Position numbers and translations under genes: made by a program. This document shows positions 42,435 through 54,115 of a DNA stretch of 64,000 bases, one piece after another. Source of the DNA: Hydractinia symbiolongicarpus (lineage: Eukaryota; Cnidaria; Hydrozoa; Anthoathecata; Hydractiniidae); assembly GCF_029227915.1 (NCBI RefSeq), contig NC_079884.1, forward strand, positions 27,156,001-27,220,000, read 5' to 3'. Positions within the stretch are counted from its first letter, which is position 1. Every line of letters starts with the position of its first letter. The notes beneath the pieces are model-generated. The model ran no database searches, was not told where the DNA came from, and saw nothing but the letters and a program-made list of their open reading frames with translations.

Positions 42435-42962
42435 TTATAAATAACTAATCAAAACTAACTTTAATATACAAAGAAATGATAACATACATGTACAGTATTT
42501 GTAATGAGATTCACATAGTTTTGAGCCAATTGGTAAGTGAATGCCATCTTCCTCAAGTTTTGCAATCAAGTTTGCTGGTGCAGTCCTTGCAGCTCTAGGT
42601 CTTTTGTTACTGTGACCAGGATGTTGACAAACCAATGATGGTCTCCAATGAATACCATATGTTTCTCTATGTTTTTGACATATTTGATTGTCATCTGATA
42701 ATTCTCTTTTAGATCTGTTTTCTATGAGATGTTTTTCCTTCCAATATTGCAGTTTAATGTTGTCCCAACTAATTTTTAACTTTTTAAAGTGTTGCTCTAT
42801 ATCACTGTCTAACTCTGAAACTTTAACCAATCCACTCTCACCATATCTCCCTTTTCCACAATTACTAATGTCACTAAATACACACTCTTTTTCCTTTCTA
42901 GATTCAGTTTCTGTACTCATAATTTGCTCTAATCTAGCTAAATAAAAATAATACTTCATCAA
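42435..42962 (-). pseudogene. TTAA element gene, exon 1 (zinc-binding region)
   Basis: Likely start at the Met of MSTETESRKEKE (42918-42920). Near the end a Cys/His pattern is seen: ICQKHRETYGIHWRPSLVCQ, PGHSN, then PIGSKLCESHYKYC. Such C-H...C-H...C-H arrangements occur at the N-terminus of this unnamed family and probably bind zinc and DNA. Coding ends at KYC near 42497; the remaining residues of the open frame are intron. Confidence 0.6.
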
Positions 42963-43334
42963 AAAATAACTTAGCCAGCAGCAAACTGAAACATGGGTTG
43001 ATGCTATTAAACTTCTATATAATGTATCACAATTGCATAAAGCTTCTAATTATACATACATTCAATTATACTATCCATTAAAACACATGCACATCTTTTT
43101 TCTGTAAATTCTATTTGCATTCTATTAGACATTCTATTATTATTATCACCAATGCAATGATTTCACATTATCAACAATGCAATGGCTTCGCAGATACTTC
43201 AAAATACTTTTTTCTAAAATAGGTAATTTAATTGTTCTCCAAGCTTTATGATCTAAATCTTTTACTGCTAAATCCTTGTTATTAATTGTTTGATTTCGAA
43301 GCATCCTATATTTCCTCAGCAGAAGTTCTTTCAA

Positions 43335-44390
43335 GCAATAGCCTATAGCCTAGGTATAGATCATTAAATGCAAAAAGTTCTTTCTATTTAGGTAACACAC
43401 TTCTTGTCAACATCTATGAATAAAAATACAACCTTTCTTTTGAAGCTCTAGAAGGAAAAATTAGAGTTTGTCTGTAACAATTCATTTGTAAACTTAGGGT
43501 AGTTTTGAGCAATAGCCTTTATCCTACCTTTATATACGATGGTTTTTTCTTTCTGCAAAAAAAGAGGGGCTACACATTTCCTAGTAACAACTATAAATAA
43601 AGATATGGCATTTCTTGTAAGGCTCTATATGCCAAAATTATGACATTTTCGTAACATTTTTTTGTAATTTTAAGGTTGTTTTGAGCATTGATATCTAGCT
43701 GGCATGACTAGATCACATGGATTTTTTTCTTTTTTTGTGAAGTACTCACCTTGGATTAAACATTTTCAAATATTGTGTAGTTTGAAAATGTTGCCCATTC
43801 TGGAAAAAAGGACTGGAACTAGTTACCTAAACTGTTTTTTCGGAAGTTTGAAGGTCATTGATGGAAACCAAATACGATTTCAATGCTTAGTTTAATGTTT
43901 TCTTTGTACAAAAGTAAGCACTTTACCCAATGCCATTCAGATTCCCACATTGCTGTATAAGGTGTAACCAAATTTGGGCCTCAAAAGCAGGGAAAATTGG
44001 TCAATTTTTAGGAAAAAAGGTCCGAGAGGTGGTTTTGAGCTATAATTTTTAGCTAAATGTGAAAAAAATTCTGCAAAACTGGTACACGATCCATAGAACT
44101 TATGGACTACAACAGAATCCATATGAAATCAAAGTGACTGCTAACTAATTTTATAATTTATATAATTTCAAACATGGAACCCAGAAATTCCTTAAAAATG
44201 GCCCAAAAAGGCCCAAAAATAGCAAATATTTAATGGGCCATAAAATCTTAACCGATAACTGAAATCGAACAAAATTTTCAAAAAATTCCTAAAACCATAG
44301 TATCTTTAACATAAGTAAAAATCTAGTAATTTTGGAAACCTCACTTCCTTTCCTTATTGAGTATTGCCTGATTCCTACAGAAAATGGCTC
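43335..44390. repeat. Right inverted arm of the TTAA element
   Basis: Uninterrupted counterpart of the left arm. It shows what the left arm looked like before the 3 kb insertion. Confidence 0.8.
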
Positions 44391-44394
44391 TTAA

Positions 44395-45010
44395 GAAAAA
44401 GAAGGTAAAAATGATTTGTTGATTTGATTTTATAAAGAGCTAACAAAGTATATGAAAGACAAGGTAAAAATATATTTTTACATTATATATCTTTAACTAG
44501 CAGGAATATATGCCAAATTAAAGTGCTCACAGGGAACTTGTTTGTTATTCAGCAAAATTGCGTAATGTAGGCGCATGCGTAAAGGTAGAAAAAGTAAGAC
44601 CACATAGGATAGCATCTGCTTATTAATTTAATTAATAGTTTTTGTCGGAATACAAAAGCGTAAATTGCTTTTTTAACCGTATAATCTTATTCGCAGCGGC
44701 CTGCTGTTTGCATTTTCTGCCCATTACGTTATTAACATCACGCCACACGGTATCTCATTTATAAGTCATTAAAGTGGACAGATAAATTCGATAGTTTTGT
44801 AATTCAAAAAGAAGGCATGGCAACACGTTCAGGAAATCACGTTAAAACGACTCTGAAACGATTCAAATGGGCACATTAACTTTTAGATCAAAAGTTGCTA
44901 TGGCAACGAATTAAGTAATAAGATGGACGTAATTTGATTATGCGCGTGTATAAGTAAACGCCTGTGAATATTAAAGTTTTTTTTACGTTGCTGTGACTAC
45001 CATTTTAAAG
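44395..45010. promoter_or_regulatory. Upstream region of the orphan gene
   Basis: No coding sequence. It lies between the transposon end and the TATA box and presumably includes the proximal promoter. Confidence 0.4.
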
Positions 45011-45011
45011 G

Positions 45012-45020
45012 TATATAAAT
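45012..45020 (+). promoter_or_regulatory. TATA box of the orphan gene
   Basis: TATATAAAT lies about 30 bp before a likely start of transcription near 45045, and is followed by a short exon ending CAAG|GTAAGA (donor GT at 45072-45073). Confidence 0.5.
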
Positions 45021-45384
45021 TGTGTCAGTTTTTTTTCTTCTCTTATAGTAGAACGACAAGAAAGAATCAAGGTAAGAATAAAAAATTTTTCTGTTTTCTG
45101 TTTTCTGTTTACGCTGAAAATAATTAATAAGAAGTGTTGAAAAGCAATTCTTCTGTTTTTTATTTTTTCATTAATACAAAACGGTATAGCCTTGAGTACC
45201 ACCAAAACACATTTTTTAAAAATAATCTGAATTCAGTTTGCCTGAACTCGTATGCTAAATATGTGCACGTTTTTTATTTAAGCAAATATCAAAAAAAATC
45301 TAGGAGCAAAGTTTTTTTTTATTCCAGAAATTATGTTACATGCTTATTCAAAAGGTACGTTTTGTTTTATTTAAAGTAAAAAAC

Positions 45385-46302
45385 ATGGCTGCCATTTTTA
45401 ATTTAGATTCATTATTTCCAGCTATGACACTGTTAGATCATAACGTATTCCACCCAACTGCTGACGTCAACGCTTTATACACCCTCCCCGTAAAAAGAAG
45501 GAAAAAGCAGATTTTAAAGACATTCGCTACACCAAGAGAGTCTGGGAACTGGTCGAATTATGACGAGATTGGTGCATTAATTGAAGGCGTTTACGAAGTT
45601 AAAGAAAATTCCTCTATAGATCAGTATGAAAGGAATTTTGTGAATACAGATGGTTATAGTAAAGTCGATTTTCGATTTTTTTCACCTGCGTTAGTTCAAG
45701 ACGGTCCGTATGAAATTATAGGTTGTAAGACCAACTTTTGTAGTTATCGTGATGATAAATTTGCTGAGAAAGATATTAAAATTGTTAAAACCACGCCTGG
45801 AAAAAATGTAAGCATCACTCCAGAGGCAAAAAATCCTTGCTCACAAGCAGTAGAAAATAGGCCTAATGTTTCAACGTGTAAACTAAATAGTAGTATACGT
45901 ATAAAACAACAACGCACCTCAATGCAACGGGGGAGAAATCAAAATAAGGACAATGTTGTTTTAACGAACACTACCCACGAATATGTTACTATTATACCCC
46001 CTGTTTTAAAACGCTCTTCGCCAGTGTTATCAGAAAGTCGACGTCTTAAAAATAAAAACAGCAATGACATAAAGGACAAAAGGAAAATGCATGAAAAAAT
46101 ACCGGAGATCAATGATGGTTTAAATAGTAATGCCGAGAAAGATACGGAAAAAGAACATCACTATTTTCAAGTGGAGCCAGAACATGAGGATGAAAATGAT
46201 GAATACGAAGAACTGGCTTTACCAGCGTCAGCAGAGAAAGTTGGCGTAAACACTAGTAACAGTGAAACAGTCGATGTCGAAGTTTTGCTTAGCGAAGAAT
46301 AA
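45385..46302 (+). CDS. Orphan protein, 305 residues
   Basis: The coding exon opens with AAACATGGCTGCC, a good start context, eight bases after an acceptor (TTTTATTTAAAG at 45365-45376). A 5' UTR intron would span 45072-45376. The protein starts MAAIFNLDSLFPAMTLLDHN. Residues 30-130 look folded (PVKRRKKQILKTFATPRESG, then GALIEGVYEV and VDFRFFSPALVQDGPYEIIG). The middle is basic and polar, and the C-terminus is acidic (VEPEHEDENDEYEELA). No transmembrane segment, signal peptide or known domain is seen. A poly(A) signal AATAAA follows at 46417-46422. This is the best candidate for a host gene; function unknown. Confidence 0.65.
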   Translation: MAAIFNLDSLFPAMTLLDHNVFHPTADVNALYTLPVKRRKKQILKTFATPRESGNWSNYDEIGALIEGVYEVKENSSIDQYERNFVNTDGYSKVDFRFFSPALVQDGPYEIIGCKTNFCSYRDDKFAEKDIKIVKTTPGKNVSITPEAKNPCSQAVENRPNVSTCKLNSSIRIKQQRTSMQRGRNQNKDNVVLTNTTHEYVTIIPPVLKRSSPVLSESRRLKNKNSNDIKDKRKMHEKIPEINDGLNSNAEKDTEKEHHYFQVEPEHEDENDEYEELALPASAEKVGVNTSNSETVDVEVLLSEE

Positions 46303-46416
46303 AAAGGAGAGACATTAATGGTTGATTAATTCTCAGATGATTTTATTAACAAAACATTCAAAAGTAGAGACTTTTTAAAATCTGTTTTTCTCCTATTAAG
46401 TTTTTGAACAACAAGA

Positions 46417-46422
46417 AATAAA
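46417..46422 (+). terminator. Poly(A) signal of the orphan gene
   Basis: AATAAA 115 bases after the stop codon. Confidence 0.5.
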
Positions 46423-46817
46423 CCATGAGAAATACGTTTTTCTACTAGAGGACTGTATATGATAACAATAAATGACAACAACAACTAGAGCATAAAGGGC
46501 ATGCGTAAACTATAGAAAAACAAAAACGAAATTACAAACGCGTTCGCCCCGAAGTACAGCTGCAAAAAAGCAGCCATTTTTTTAGCAAAAAAGTGTAAAG
46601 GCCAATATACACAGAAGAAAAATTAGAAGAATAACTTGAGTATATTATTATTCTTCCATTATTTCCCCGTGTATCTTGTCCAAGAATAAAAATTCCGGAA
46701 TATTTTATCGTTATTCTTCGAATAAAAAACAAACTGAATATATTCAAATCAATTTGATTATATTCAACGGAAAAATAATATTCAAACAATGAGTTGTGTA
46801 CAGCATTAGCATACTTC

Positions 46818-47215
46818 TATTGAAATACTAGTCGATAAAGCCCGTGGAAAAATCCACTTAGGCATAAGGCAATGAAAAAAGAGGTTGTTGTGGATTTTTT
46901 GCTGACATCAGCATTGCAGATATAAAAAAATTGGCGAGGTTTAGTTTATTCTATGCCTGTAATGTGTAAAGGTTAAAACGCTGATCAAAATAATGTACAG
47001 GATCTTATGTTTTCGACAAACGCCTAAGGATATATAAAGGTTTTAAAAATTTTGCTGATCGTGTACTTTTGACAAACGGTTGCAGAGATATTAGGTCACA
47101 GTCATTTAGTTCCCCCTGTACACGGGAAATTTAGTCTGCGCATGCGCTAACTTTTGAAATCTTAAAACGCAAAAATTCCGTGATGATGATGACGTCATAA
47201 TTTTGACATACCTGA
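46818..47215 (+). mobile_element. Non-autonomous Helitron-like element
   Basis: It starts ACTAGTCGATAAAGCCCGTG with a GGAAAAATCC hairpin part. Internally it has units of the type AACGCTGATCAAAATAATGT followed by TTTTGACAAACGGTTGCAGA, which recur at 51.5-51.8 kb. No protein is encoded. Confidence 0.5.
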
Positions 47216-49569
47216 CTTAACATGCTAAATTACAAGCCATGGTGCTAAAATATTGTTTACTTTGTATTTCATTATAATAAGTGTGGCCAAGGCTCCGTAT
47301 AAACACTAAAAACGACGGGTTTGCTTTTGTTGTGGCAACGTAAACGAAAGGGTTTTTTTATCCGACAAATTTGCAGAATTCCAATATTCTACCAAAATTT
47401 AAGAAAGAACTAAAGTTTTTTACCCAGTAAAGTATATATATTTTAAAAAGCTACAGGATTTGTCTTTCAGCTGCAAAAAACCTTATTTTGCTTACATTTT
47501 TTTACTAAAAGTTTTTAAGCATTTTCCACGGTAAGGATGTTTGGCTTGCTAGCCTCCTTGAATATCAACAAACATGGCCAACAGATCAACTTCCAAAAAG
47601 TTCTATAAGTCTTAGATAATCAAAAAAGGTTAAATTAATCTCATTATTACATTTAACAGTTCTTTTGATTTCACTGTGATTTGCACAAACCTAAGTATGA
47701 AAGTGTGTTAGATCAAGACCACCTAGATACAGTCTATAAGGCCATTGGGTAGCTAGCCATAAATGCTAGGACAGGGAAAAAATGCAGAAAAACCCTAAGA
47801 TATAGCAGATTCATATAGGTGGCCACACAATTGCATTGTCTTCAATTTAATAGCATATGGGTTAAGTTTTGGCCAAAGAATACAAGTCTTAAATTTGGAT
47901 GAAATAATAGCATGTTTTAAGAGCGCCCCAAGAACTTAAGTGGCAGTGTCAGTTTTATATTTAGCTAGCTGGCTGTTAATTAAACTGTAAAAAAATAAAC
48001 CAAATAAAGCCTTGAATGCTTTGAACAATAATTAATGCCACGCTTTTGCTGTTAAGTGCAAAAGGTCATATGTAGGGGCTACTTATATCAAATATTTCCC
48101 CGGATAGCAGAGAAATATTTCAGCATGATGTAATTTTTACTTTCTGTTCATATGGCATGGGGGACAAAATTTTTCCTCAGGTGAGAAAATACCATGTGAT
48201 AAGTTTCTATTGTTTATTAAGATAAGAATTTGTTGTTTATTTTTAAAAATTATGCCCAATCGACATAAATTTATCTCGCCTGCCGAGGAAACTTCTGTTT
48301 TTTGGGAAAATGCATTACCCACTTACCGAGATCTCGATCATGCGCACCCCGAGATTTTGGTAGGCGGGTAAATGTTTTTTCTCATGTGAACGCAACTGAA
48401 TTTTGTTAAGAGTTTTTTAACAACCCGAGATCTTGACTTGATATCGTGCTTAAACATTTACCCGGTTTCCGAGGAAATATTTCCCCTATGAACATGTACC
48501 TTAGAACTCATGTAGAAAAGTCTCAAACAAAGACAAAATAATCTAAGTTACAATATAACTTGTGTATGTCATTTAGCAAACATAAAAACAAAAACTGTAC
48601 ATTAACATATATAATTCTTTTAATAAGTCTTCCAATAAGAACCATATAATGTGCATAGTTGTGTTTGCAACAAAAAGTATCCCAAACGATTGAAACCATA
48701 CAAGGAGTAATCCATAAACACTTTAACAGGTTGTTGATGCCACATGGAAACTAAAGAAATATGACAGTGGATTTTTAATATTTACATTACCTTAACAGGA
48801 TAAATTTTGAAATAGATTTCATAATGATTGGAATTTTAAGCTTGTGCAGGTAAAAAAAAGGGGTGCATAAAAATTGTATAGGAGCAAATATAAAATTAAG
48901 TTATTTTAAACGATATATATTTAATCAATTATTCGCGAATGTAAATCCTCATTATTTCGCTATTTTTTTCTTCGCGGAACTTTTTCCCCGTGAAACTTTC
49001 TCCCTGTAAAGAGTATATACACATTCTTTTTTATAAGAAATAGTTTTCCAGTCAAATAAACATCCTAACAAGGCCTTATCCTAAAAATAACAATAAAAAT
49101 AAAAATGTTTTAAACAAAATACATAAAATAGAGAAATAAAAATTAAGGAAATTTCAGCATATTTCAGTCACCTTGCTAAGAACATTTAGAAGTCAAAAAA
49201 GAATTTTATGTATAAAAAAAGGTGTATACATATATACTTTTTTTGTAAAATTCACTGTTCGATTCTAACATATTTTTACACAAAACTCTCTGACAATAAG
49301 TATTTTTCATGTGTACATTTCTTTTTTAAGTTCTTGTTCAAGGGGTTTTGGCAAAAAACAAATTAATTTTTCTGCGAATATTTTCTGTGAAAATCATTAG
49401 CTTTTGTATAAAATATACTTATGATAATATAATTATTATAATAATACTTATTAATGAAATGCAATAATTTTTTGCCACAAAAGAGGTCAAGAGGTTCCAA
49501 AAATCATTTTTTCCACAATACATCCCTTCACAGTTTAAGTCGTTCACTTCAGGACAGACTTGATACAGA
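47216..49569. other. Non-coding stretch
   Basis: No gene recognised. Between about 48100 and 48490, inverted CCGAGATCTCGA/ACCCGAGATCTTG pieces and several TACC(C/G)G/CCGAGGAAA motifs suggest a small decayed repeat. Confidence 0.5.
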
Positions 49570-49686
49570 GGAAGTTCAGTTTAGATCTAACACAGCCTAG
49601 ATCAGATTGGAAGAGGGTTATTAATATACCCCGTCAAACCCATGCTAGCATGGAAAACGGACGTTAAGCCGAGAATGATGATGATG
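49570..49686 (+). mobile_element. SINE 3' part, copy 2
   Basis: Same order as at 28819-28934 (GAAGTTCAGTTTAGATC, the CCATGCTAGCATGG palindrome, a GATG tail) with a handful of substitutions. An ATTT microsatellite follows about 45 bases later. Confidence 0.65.
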
Positions 49687-49730
49687 TTCTGTACTAAAAA
49701 AAGGAAGTAAACAGAGTGAATTTAATAATT

Positions 49731-49935
<205 letters not shown>

Positions 49936-51290
49936 TTATTTTTCCATCAGACAGTATGAATACAATAATAATAATAAAAATTATTCATTCAAACTTATTA
50001 ATAATTACCACCATAAAAAAGGCTTTAACCATAGGCATTATGAATATTTCTCATTTTCTGAAGAAATAATTAGTTTTTTTTTTAACTCTCAATAAGATAT
50101 GGTAATAAAAGAAAGACTGTGAAACTGTGAACTCGTGTATTAGCATCTTTTCGACACTAAAAGAAAGGGGAGAGAGGTTTTAGCAATTTCTAGGAATTGT
50201 AAATCCGAAAATCCGAAATTTAGGTAAGAATAGAATAACACGTCATAATAGGTGATAAGCAATTTTAAACGCAATAAAATAGTTCTATTCACACTATATT
50301 TTTTAAACAACACTATACACTTCTTATTGACTACCCTAAGGTATTTTACTTTAAGGCTACCATGTATATGCACAAAGTTGTCGAGGTATACACAGTACTT
50401 TAGTCATAATAATAATGCGTTACTACAGCAGAGGCCCAGCGTTGAAAAGATAAAAAAAAATACAGTTCACTAAGAAAAAACATTCAAATCAGTAAGCTTT
50501 GTTAGTCAGAAATAACAAAATTCTACTTACAATTCATTATACTACTCATAACATCATCATTCAGGTGCCATTTATAGCTAGCTACAGGTCACCAAAATAT
50601 CTTGACTTTAAAGGCAAATTTTTCAAAGCAAAAAATGGAAGCATAAGAAAGTTGATTTTTTCTGGTAATACAATGTTTGAAATTAATAAAAATAACTAAG
50701 AATAGGCTTGGAAAACTTTAGAATGTTAGTTTTAGGCATTTTTATATGCTCCTTTTTCCCCTGTCGGAAAAAATACGTTTTTGACAATGAAATGTTCTTC
50801 TTTCGTTTTCTTGCTTTTTGCCATAGCCACCAACAATTTTTTTCTTCGCCAACATGTTATCAGACATTATACAATTAAAACAAACGCTTTGTAGTCATGA
50901 AAGTCAGCTTTTATTCAAAATCAGTAGCGCATCCAATTTGTAAAACAATGTTTGTCAGGCATGCGACGACGTCTACCATCTTTAAAAAAATACAAAAATT
51001 TCACATTCTGAATGAACGTGGGGTTTAAAGGCTTTTTGATGACGTCATTAACCCGTCCATTCCGAAACGGATTCGGGGACCCAGGTTTGGGAAACTTACC
51101 CAAATTTGTCCTAGGTGGTCCTTAGTCACCCACGCGGTGAAAAATCATAGACGTCACCACCTCGTTTCCAAGTTATTTGACCTTAAAGGTTTAGGTGCAC
51201 TGTAATGGCTTCATTAATTTAATATAGGATATTGACGTTAAAGTAGTAGTATTGACGTCGTGCCGTAACGTCAGAAAACTTAACATATTA
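49936..51290. other. Non-coding stretch
   Basis: No gene, element or structured site recognised. Confidence 0.5.
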
Positions 51291-51291
51291 G

Positions 51292-51835
51292 ACATCGGCA
51301 ACATCAAAGGAAAATGAAGACATCCACTTTGCCTGTTACGGACAGACACAGTCTCTGTATTATTATAAGAGACTAGTCGATAGAGCCCGTGGAAAATTCC
51401 ACTTGTGCAGATTAAAAACGAAAAAAAAGTGTCATTTAAATTTTGATGACGTCAGCAACCCATCCATAAAAAAAATTTAAAACCCTGTTTTCACGTTGCC
51501 TCTATTGCGTAGAGTTTAAAATGATGATCAAGAAAATGTATATGATCATGCCTTTTTGATGAGCGGTTAATGAGATATAAGGGTTTAAAAATTTTGCTCA
51601 CGTCAGCAAAGACCCGCAAAAACACACTAATTTTTTTTTTGCAGAATTTTATATATCTAATGCCTTTTTCGTATAGATCTTGAAACGCTGATCAAGAAAA
51701 TATATAGGATCGTGTACTTTTGACAAACAGATGCAAAGATATTAGGGTTTAGGCGTTTTTTGATGACGTCATATCCACTTTGCCTGTTACAAACAGACAC
51801 AGTCTCGTATTATTATAAGAGATGACGTCATCGAC
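51292..51835 (+). mobile_element. Helitron-like non-autonomous repeat cluster
   Basis: A 3'-type end (CATCCACTTTGCCTGTTACG, then GTATTATTATAAGAGACTAG) at 51292-51372 is followed directly by a 5'-type end (TCGATAGAGCCCGTGGAAAA). Internal units follow at about 51510 and 51670 (AAACGCTGATCAAGAAAATA, then TTTTGACAAACAGATGCAAA) with TGACGTCA-like sites. A second 3'-type end is at 51771-51825. Confidence 0.55.
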
Positions 51836-52980
51836 AGTTTTTCTGTCGAAACTACGCCTTACCCACATGAAATGAAAACCTGTAAAAGAAACTTCAGTTA
51901 TTGTTAAGTAAAGCCGTAGTAAACACAGCGTTTTTTTTAAAAAATGACGAGCAATCGAAATCCAAACTCTTTTCAAAATTATTTACGTGGAATAAATATG
52001 AACTGTGAAATAATTGTTTTATGGATCCGAAATTGATACATTAGTATTTCATGCGACTCGCCAGTGGCCAAGAAACGAAGAGTAATAGCTAATTTTTCTT
52101 TGGGGGAAATAGGGGTTCTCATGATTGTTGTTTGCTTGACCAATTTCGGGCCTCCAATTTCACAAGTTTCTAGAAGAGGGTAAAAATTTCTGTTAGTTAT
52201 AGCATAGATAGAGGTATGGCATAGCAAATTTTATCTCATTTTATCCCCTGTCTGGATGAATGCTCTTGAAACCCACTATGTAACCTCGTTCAGCAGACTT
52301 TTTTTGTTAACTGTGCCAAATTTGTCGAAAACAAATACCAATGTTGGCCTGAAACGTCATTTAGATAACTTCCAAATACTCAGAGAGTTTAGGTATCAAG
52401 TTTAAATCTGTGACGTTGCAATCACCATTTGGGACATAGTTAGTTACGAGTTGGAAACCTATCCTCGCAGGCGAGATGGAAAAAAAAGTGAAAATAGTTA
52501 CCAAGATGAGATTCGAACACACGATTACTCCTGTGTCGGTGCTCAGAGAGGCAAAAATTTCCATTCTTTTAGGACACATTTGCGTTTTAATACAAGCTCA
52601 CGAACTTGTAATGATTTTAATGAAAAGAGCAGCTTCTTCCTCGAAGTTATCCATAATTGCACTTTGACTGTAATAATTTAATAATTAGTAGGCAGGTGCT
52701 ACAATCTTTAATAATAGCCGTCGTCTGTCTGTGTGTCCGCGAAAGCCGTGTCCCGTAAAGGAAACACGAAATTTATAAAATGCACATCAATACCAAATGC
52801 GACGCCGTGGATTTTTCCACGGGTTAACGACTTCTCTATAATAATAGCCGTATTCCGTGTGTCTGTTCGTGCGTCAAAAGCGATTGTGTTAACCACGCAC
52901 GAAATACACAATACGCAGGGACGAGAAACCCGTCGGGCCCCCACCGACACAGGACAATTGCCGCTAAAATGAAGGTCCAA
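51836..52980. other. Non-coding with a repeat fragment
   Basis: No gene recognised. At 52700-52880 further fragments of the family with TAATAATAGCCGT and GTGGATTTTTCCACGGG are visible. Confidence 0.5.
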
Positions 52981-53200
52981 TCAGGAGCGGAGATTTATAT
53001 AAATGACCAATCAGAAATTAAAGCTCTTTATATTTCTTAGCAATGATTTTTACGTTATCGGTCCGAAATTTGGCATGCAGATTGAACCAACTCATTGCTG
53101 GAGGAAGAAAAGTTTCTTAACTGTTTGCTTTATTTTTTTTTTCTGATACTTCTATTTGTATTCTAACAAGATTGCAGTTTCTTTTACTTTCGGGTTTTTT

Positions 53201-53282
53201 ACAACCTCTAGCTTGTTTCCAAAGACCTAACGGATTGAGTTCATCATTGCGGTGGCTTGCCACCTCTTTGTAAATTATTTTC
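53201..53282 (+). repeat. Dispersed tail of the USP-associated repeat
   Basis: It matches 7875-7957 (ACAACCTCTAG, then TTGAGTTCATCATTGCGG and the palindrome GGTGGCTTGCCACC at 53251-53264) with few differences, but no USP sequence adjoins it. Confidence 0.75.
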
Positions 53283-53579
53283 TTATTTACCTATATTTTT
53301 TAGTTAGCTAGCTAGCTACTAGCTAAGCTACCTATTCAGCCACCTAAAGATTTGTATTAGTTTTATTTGCTTCCTACTGTCACGTTCTCTAGCCATATAT
53401 TAATGTTAAACAAAACCAATTTTAAGATTCTGGCTACCAACGTAGATGTTAGCTAACATTTCTGATTTTTGTGTTAACTTTGCCAATTTGATTTTTACTT
53501 GGTTGTGAACTGGGGTTAGCTACTTCTAGCTAAAATGTAAAAGTAACCAAATGCAGTTGGCTGCAACAGAATTTTTAAG

Positions 53580-53656
53580 TAATCTTTTTCATACTAAATG
53601 CAATTAAGTAGTTAGCTAACTACGTAATTGCATTTAGTATGAAAAAAATTACTGTA
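53580..53656. repeat. Near-perfect palindrome
   Basis: About 38 bp arms (TTTTTCATACTAAATGCAAT, then GTAGTTAGC) fold back with a single mismatch and almost no loop. It could extrude as a cruciform. Confidence 0.8.
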
Positions 53657-53689
53657 ATACAAAATTAGCAAAAGTCAAAAGTTTATTAA

Positions 53690-54115
53690 TGAGACACAGA
53701 GTACCTGTGCTATGTGCCTATCCCGTGTTGTTAAACGACGGTCTGTTTCCTGTGTTTTTATTTAAACTGAAGTATTTTGGAAAAGGCTATTAAGCTTATA
53801 GGCATGTGCGACACATTTTACCTGTACTAAGTGCTAAGCTCAGTGTTAACAATGGACTGTTTTTTGGAAAAGGCTGTTACGCCTAGAGCATGTGCGATGT
53901 GGTTCAATTACTTTTTAAATTTTTTCGGGAATCACGTCTGTACGGGTGTGCAACACTGTTTACCTGGACTAACCGTGTTGGTAATGGACTGTTTCTTGTG
54001 TTGTTATTTAAACAGAGTCTGCGAGAAAGTTTTTTTAAAAGGGTATTGTCCCTACACGCCTCTTCAACTCTGCTTAACTGTACTAAACGCTTAGCCCGAT
54101 GTCACAATTAATTTT
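53690..54115 (+). repeat. Degenerate tandem repeat
   Basis: Three or so diverged units share TACCTG(T/G)ACTAA, GTGTTG..AATGGACTGTTT and GAAAAGGCTATTA-like blocks, at about 53700, 53820 and 53960. The plus-strand frames of 70-87 residues across them do not resemble proteins. Confidence 0.5.

Larger units (their letters stand above)
39756..42962 (-). pseudogene. DDE-like gene of the TTAA element (whole gene, decayed)
   Basis: Exons on the minus strand: 42962-42480 (zinc-binding N-terminus), 42392 to about 41971, about 41870-41450 (with stops), 41450-40734, 40694-40092 and 39965-39756. Donors and acceptors are GT-AG, for example GAG|GTACC at 40092 and TTTTAG at 39966. From memory the protein belongs to a large family of unnamed proteins in cnidarians, molluscs and fishes. 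A nonsense codon (KC then TAA where KCEHFLEF is expected, about 41679) and an apparent loss of a middle segment before 41500 make it a pseudogene. Confidence 0.65.
35519..44390 (-). mobile_element. TTAA-flanked DNA transposon with about 1.05 kb inverted arms
   Basis: The ends are GAGCCATTTTCTGTA at 35519 and its complement ending at 44390, with TTAA on both sides (35515-35518 and 44391-44394). The left arm (35519-35660 plus 38688 to about 39592) is the complement of the right arm (about 43335-44390) with few mismatches. The arm on the left is split by a 3 kb insertion. Between the arms a multi-exon gene occupies the minus strand. TTAA duplication occurs in piggyBac and Kolobok groups; I cannot assign the family. 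Confidence 0.8.

Noticed and set aside
53831-54111. Cys/Phe-rich plus-strand frames of 73-87 residues
   Set aside because: They run across a degenerate tandem repeat, in overlapping frames, without start context or family resemblance.
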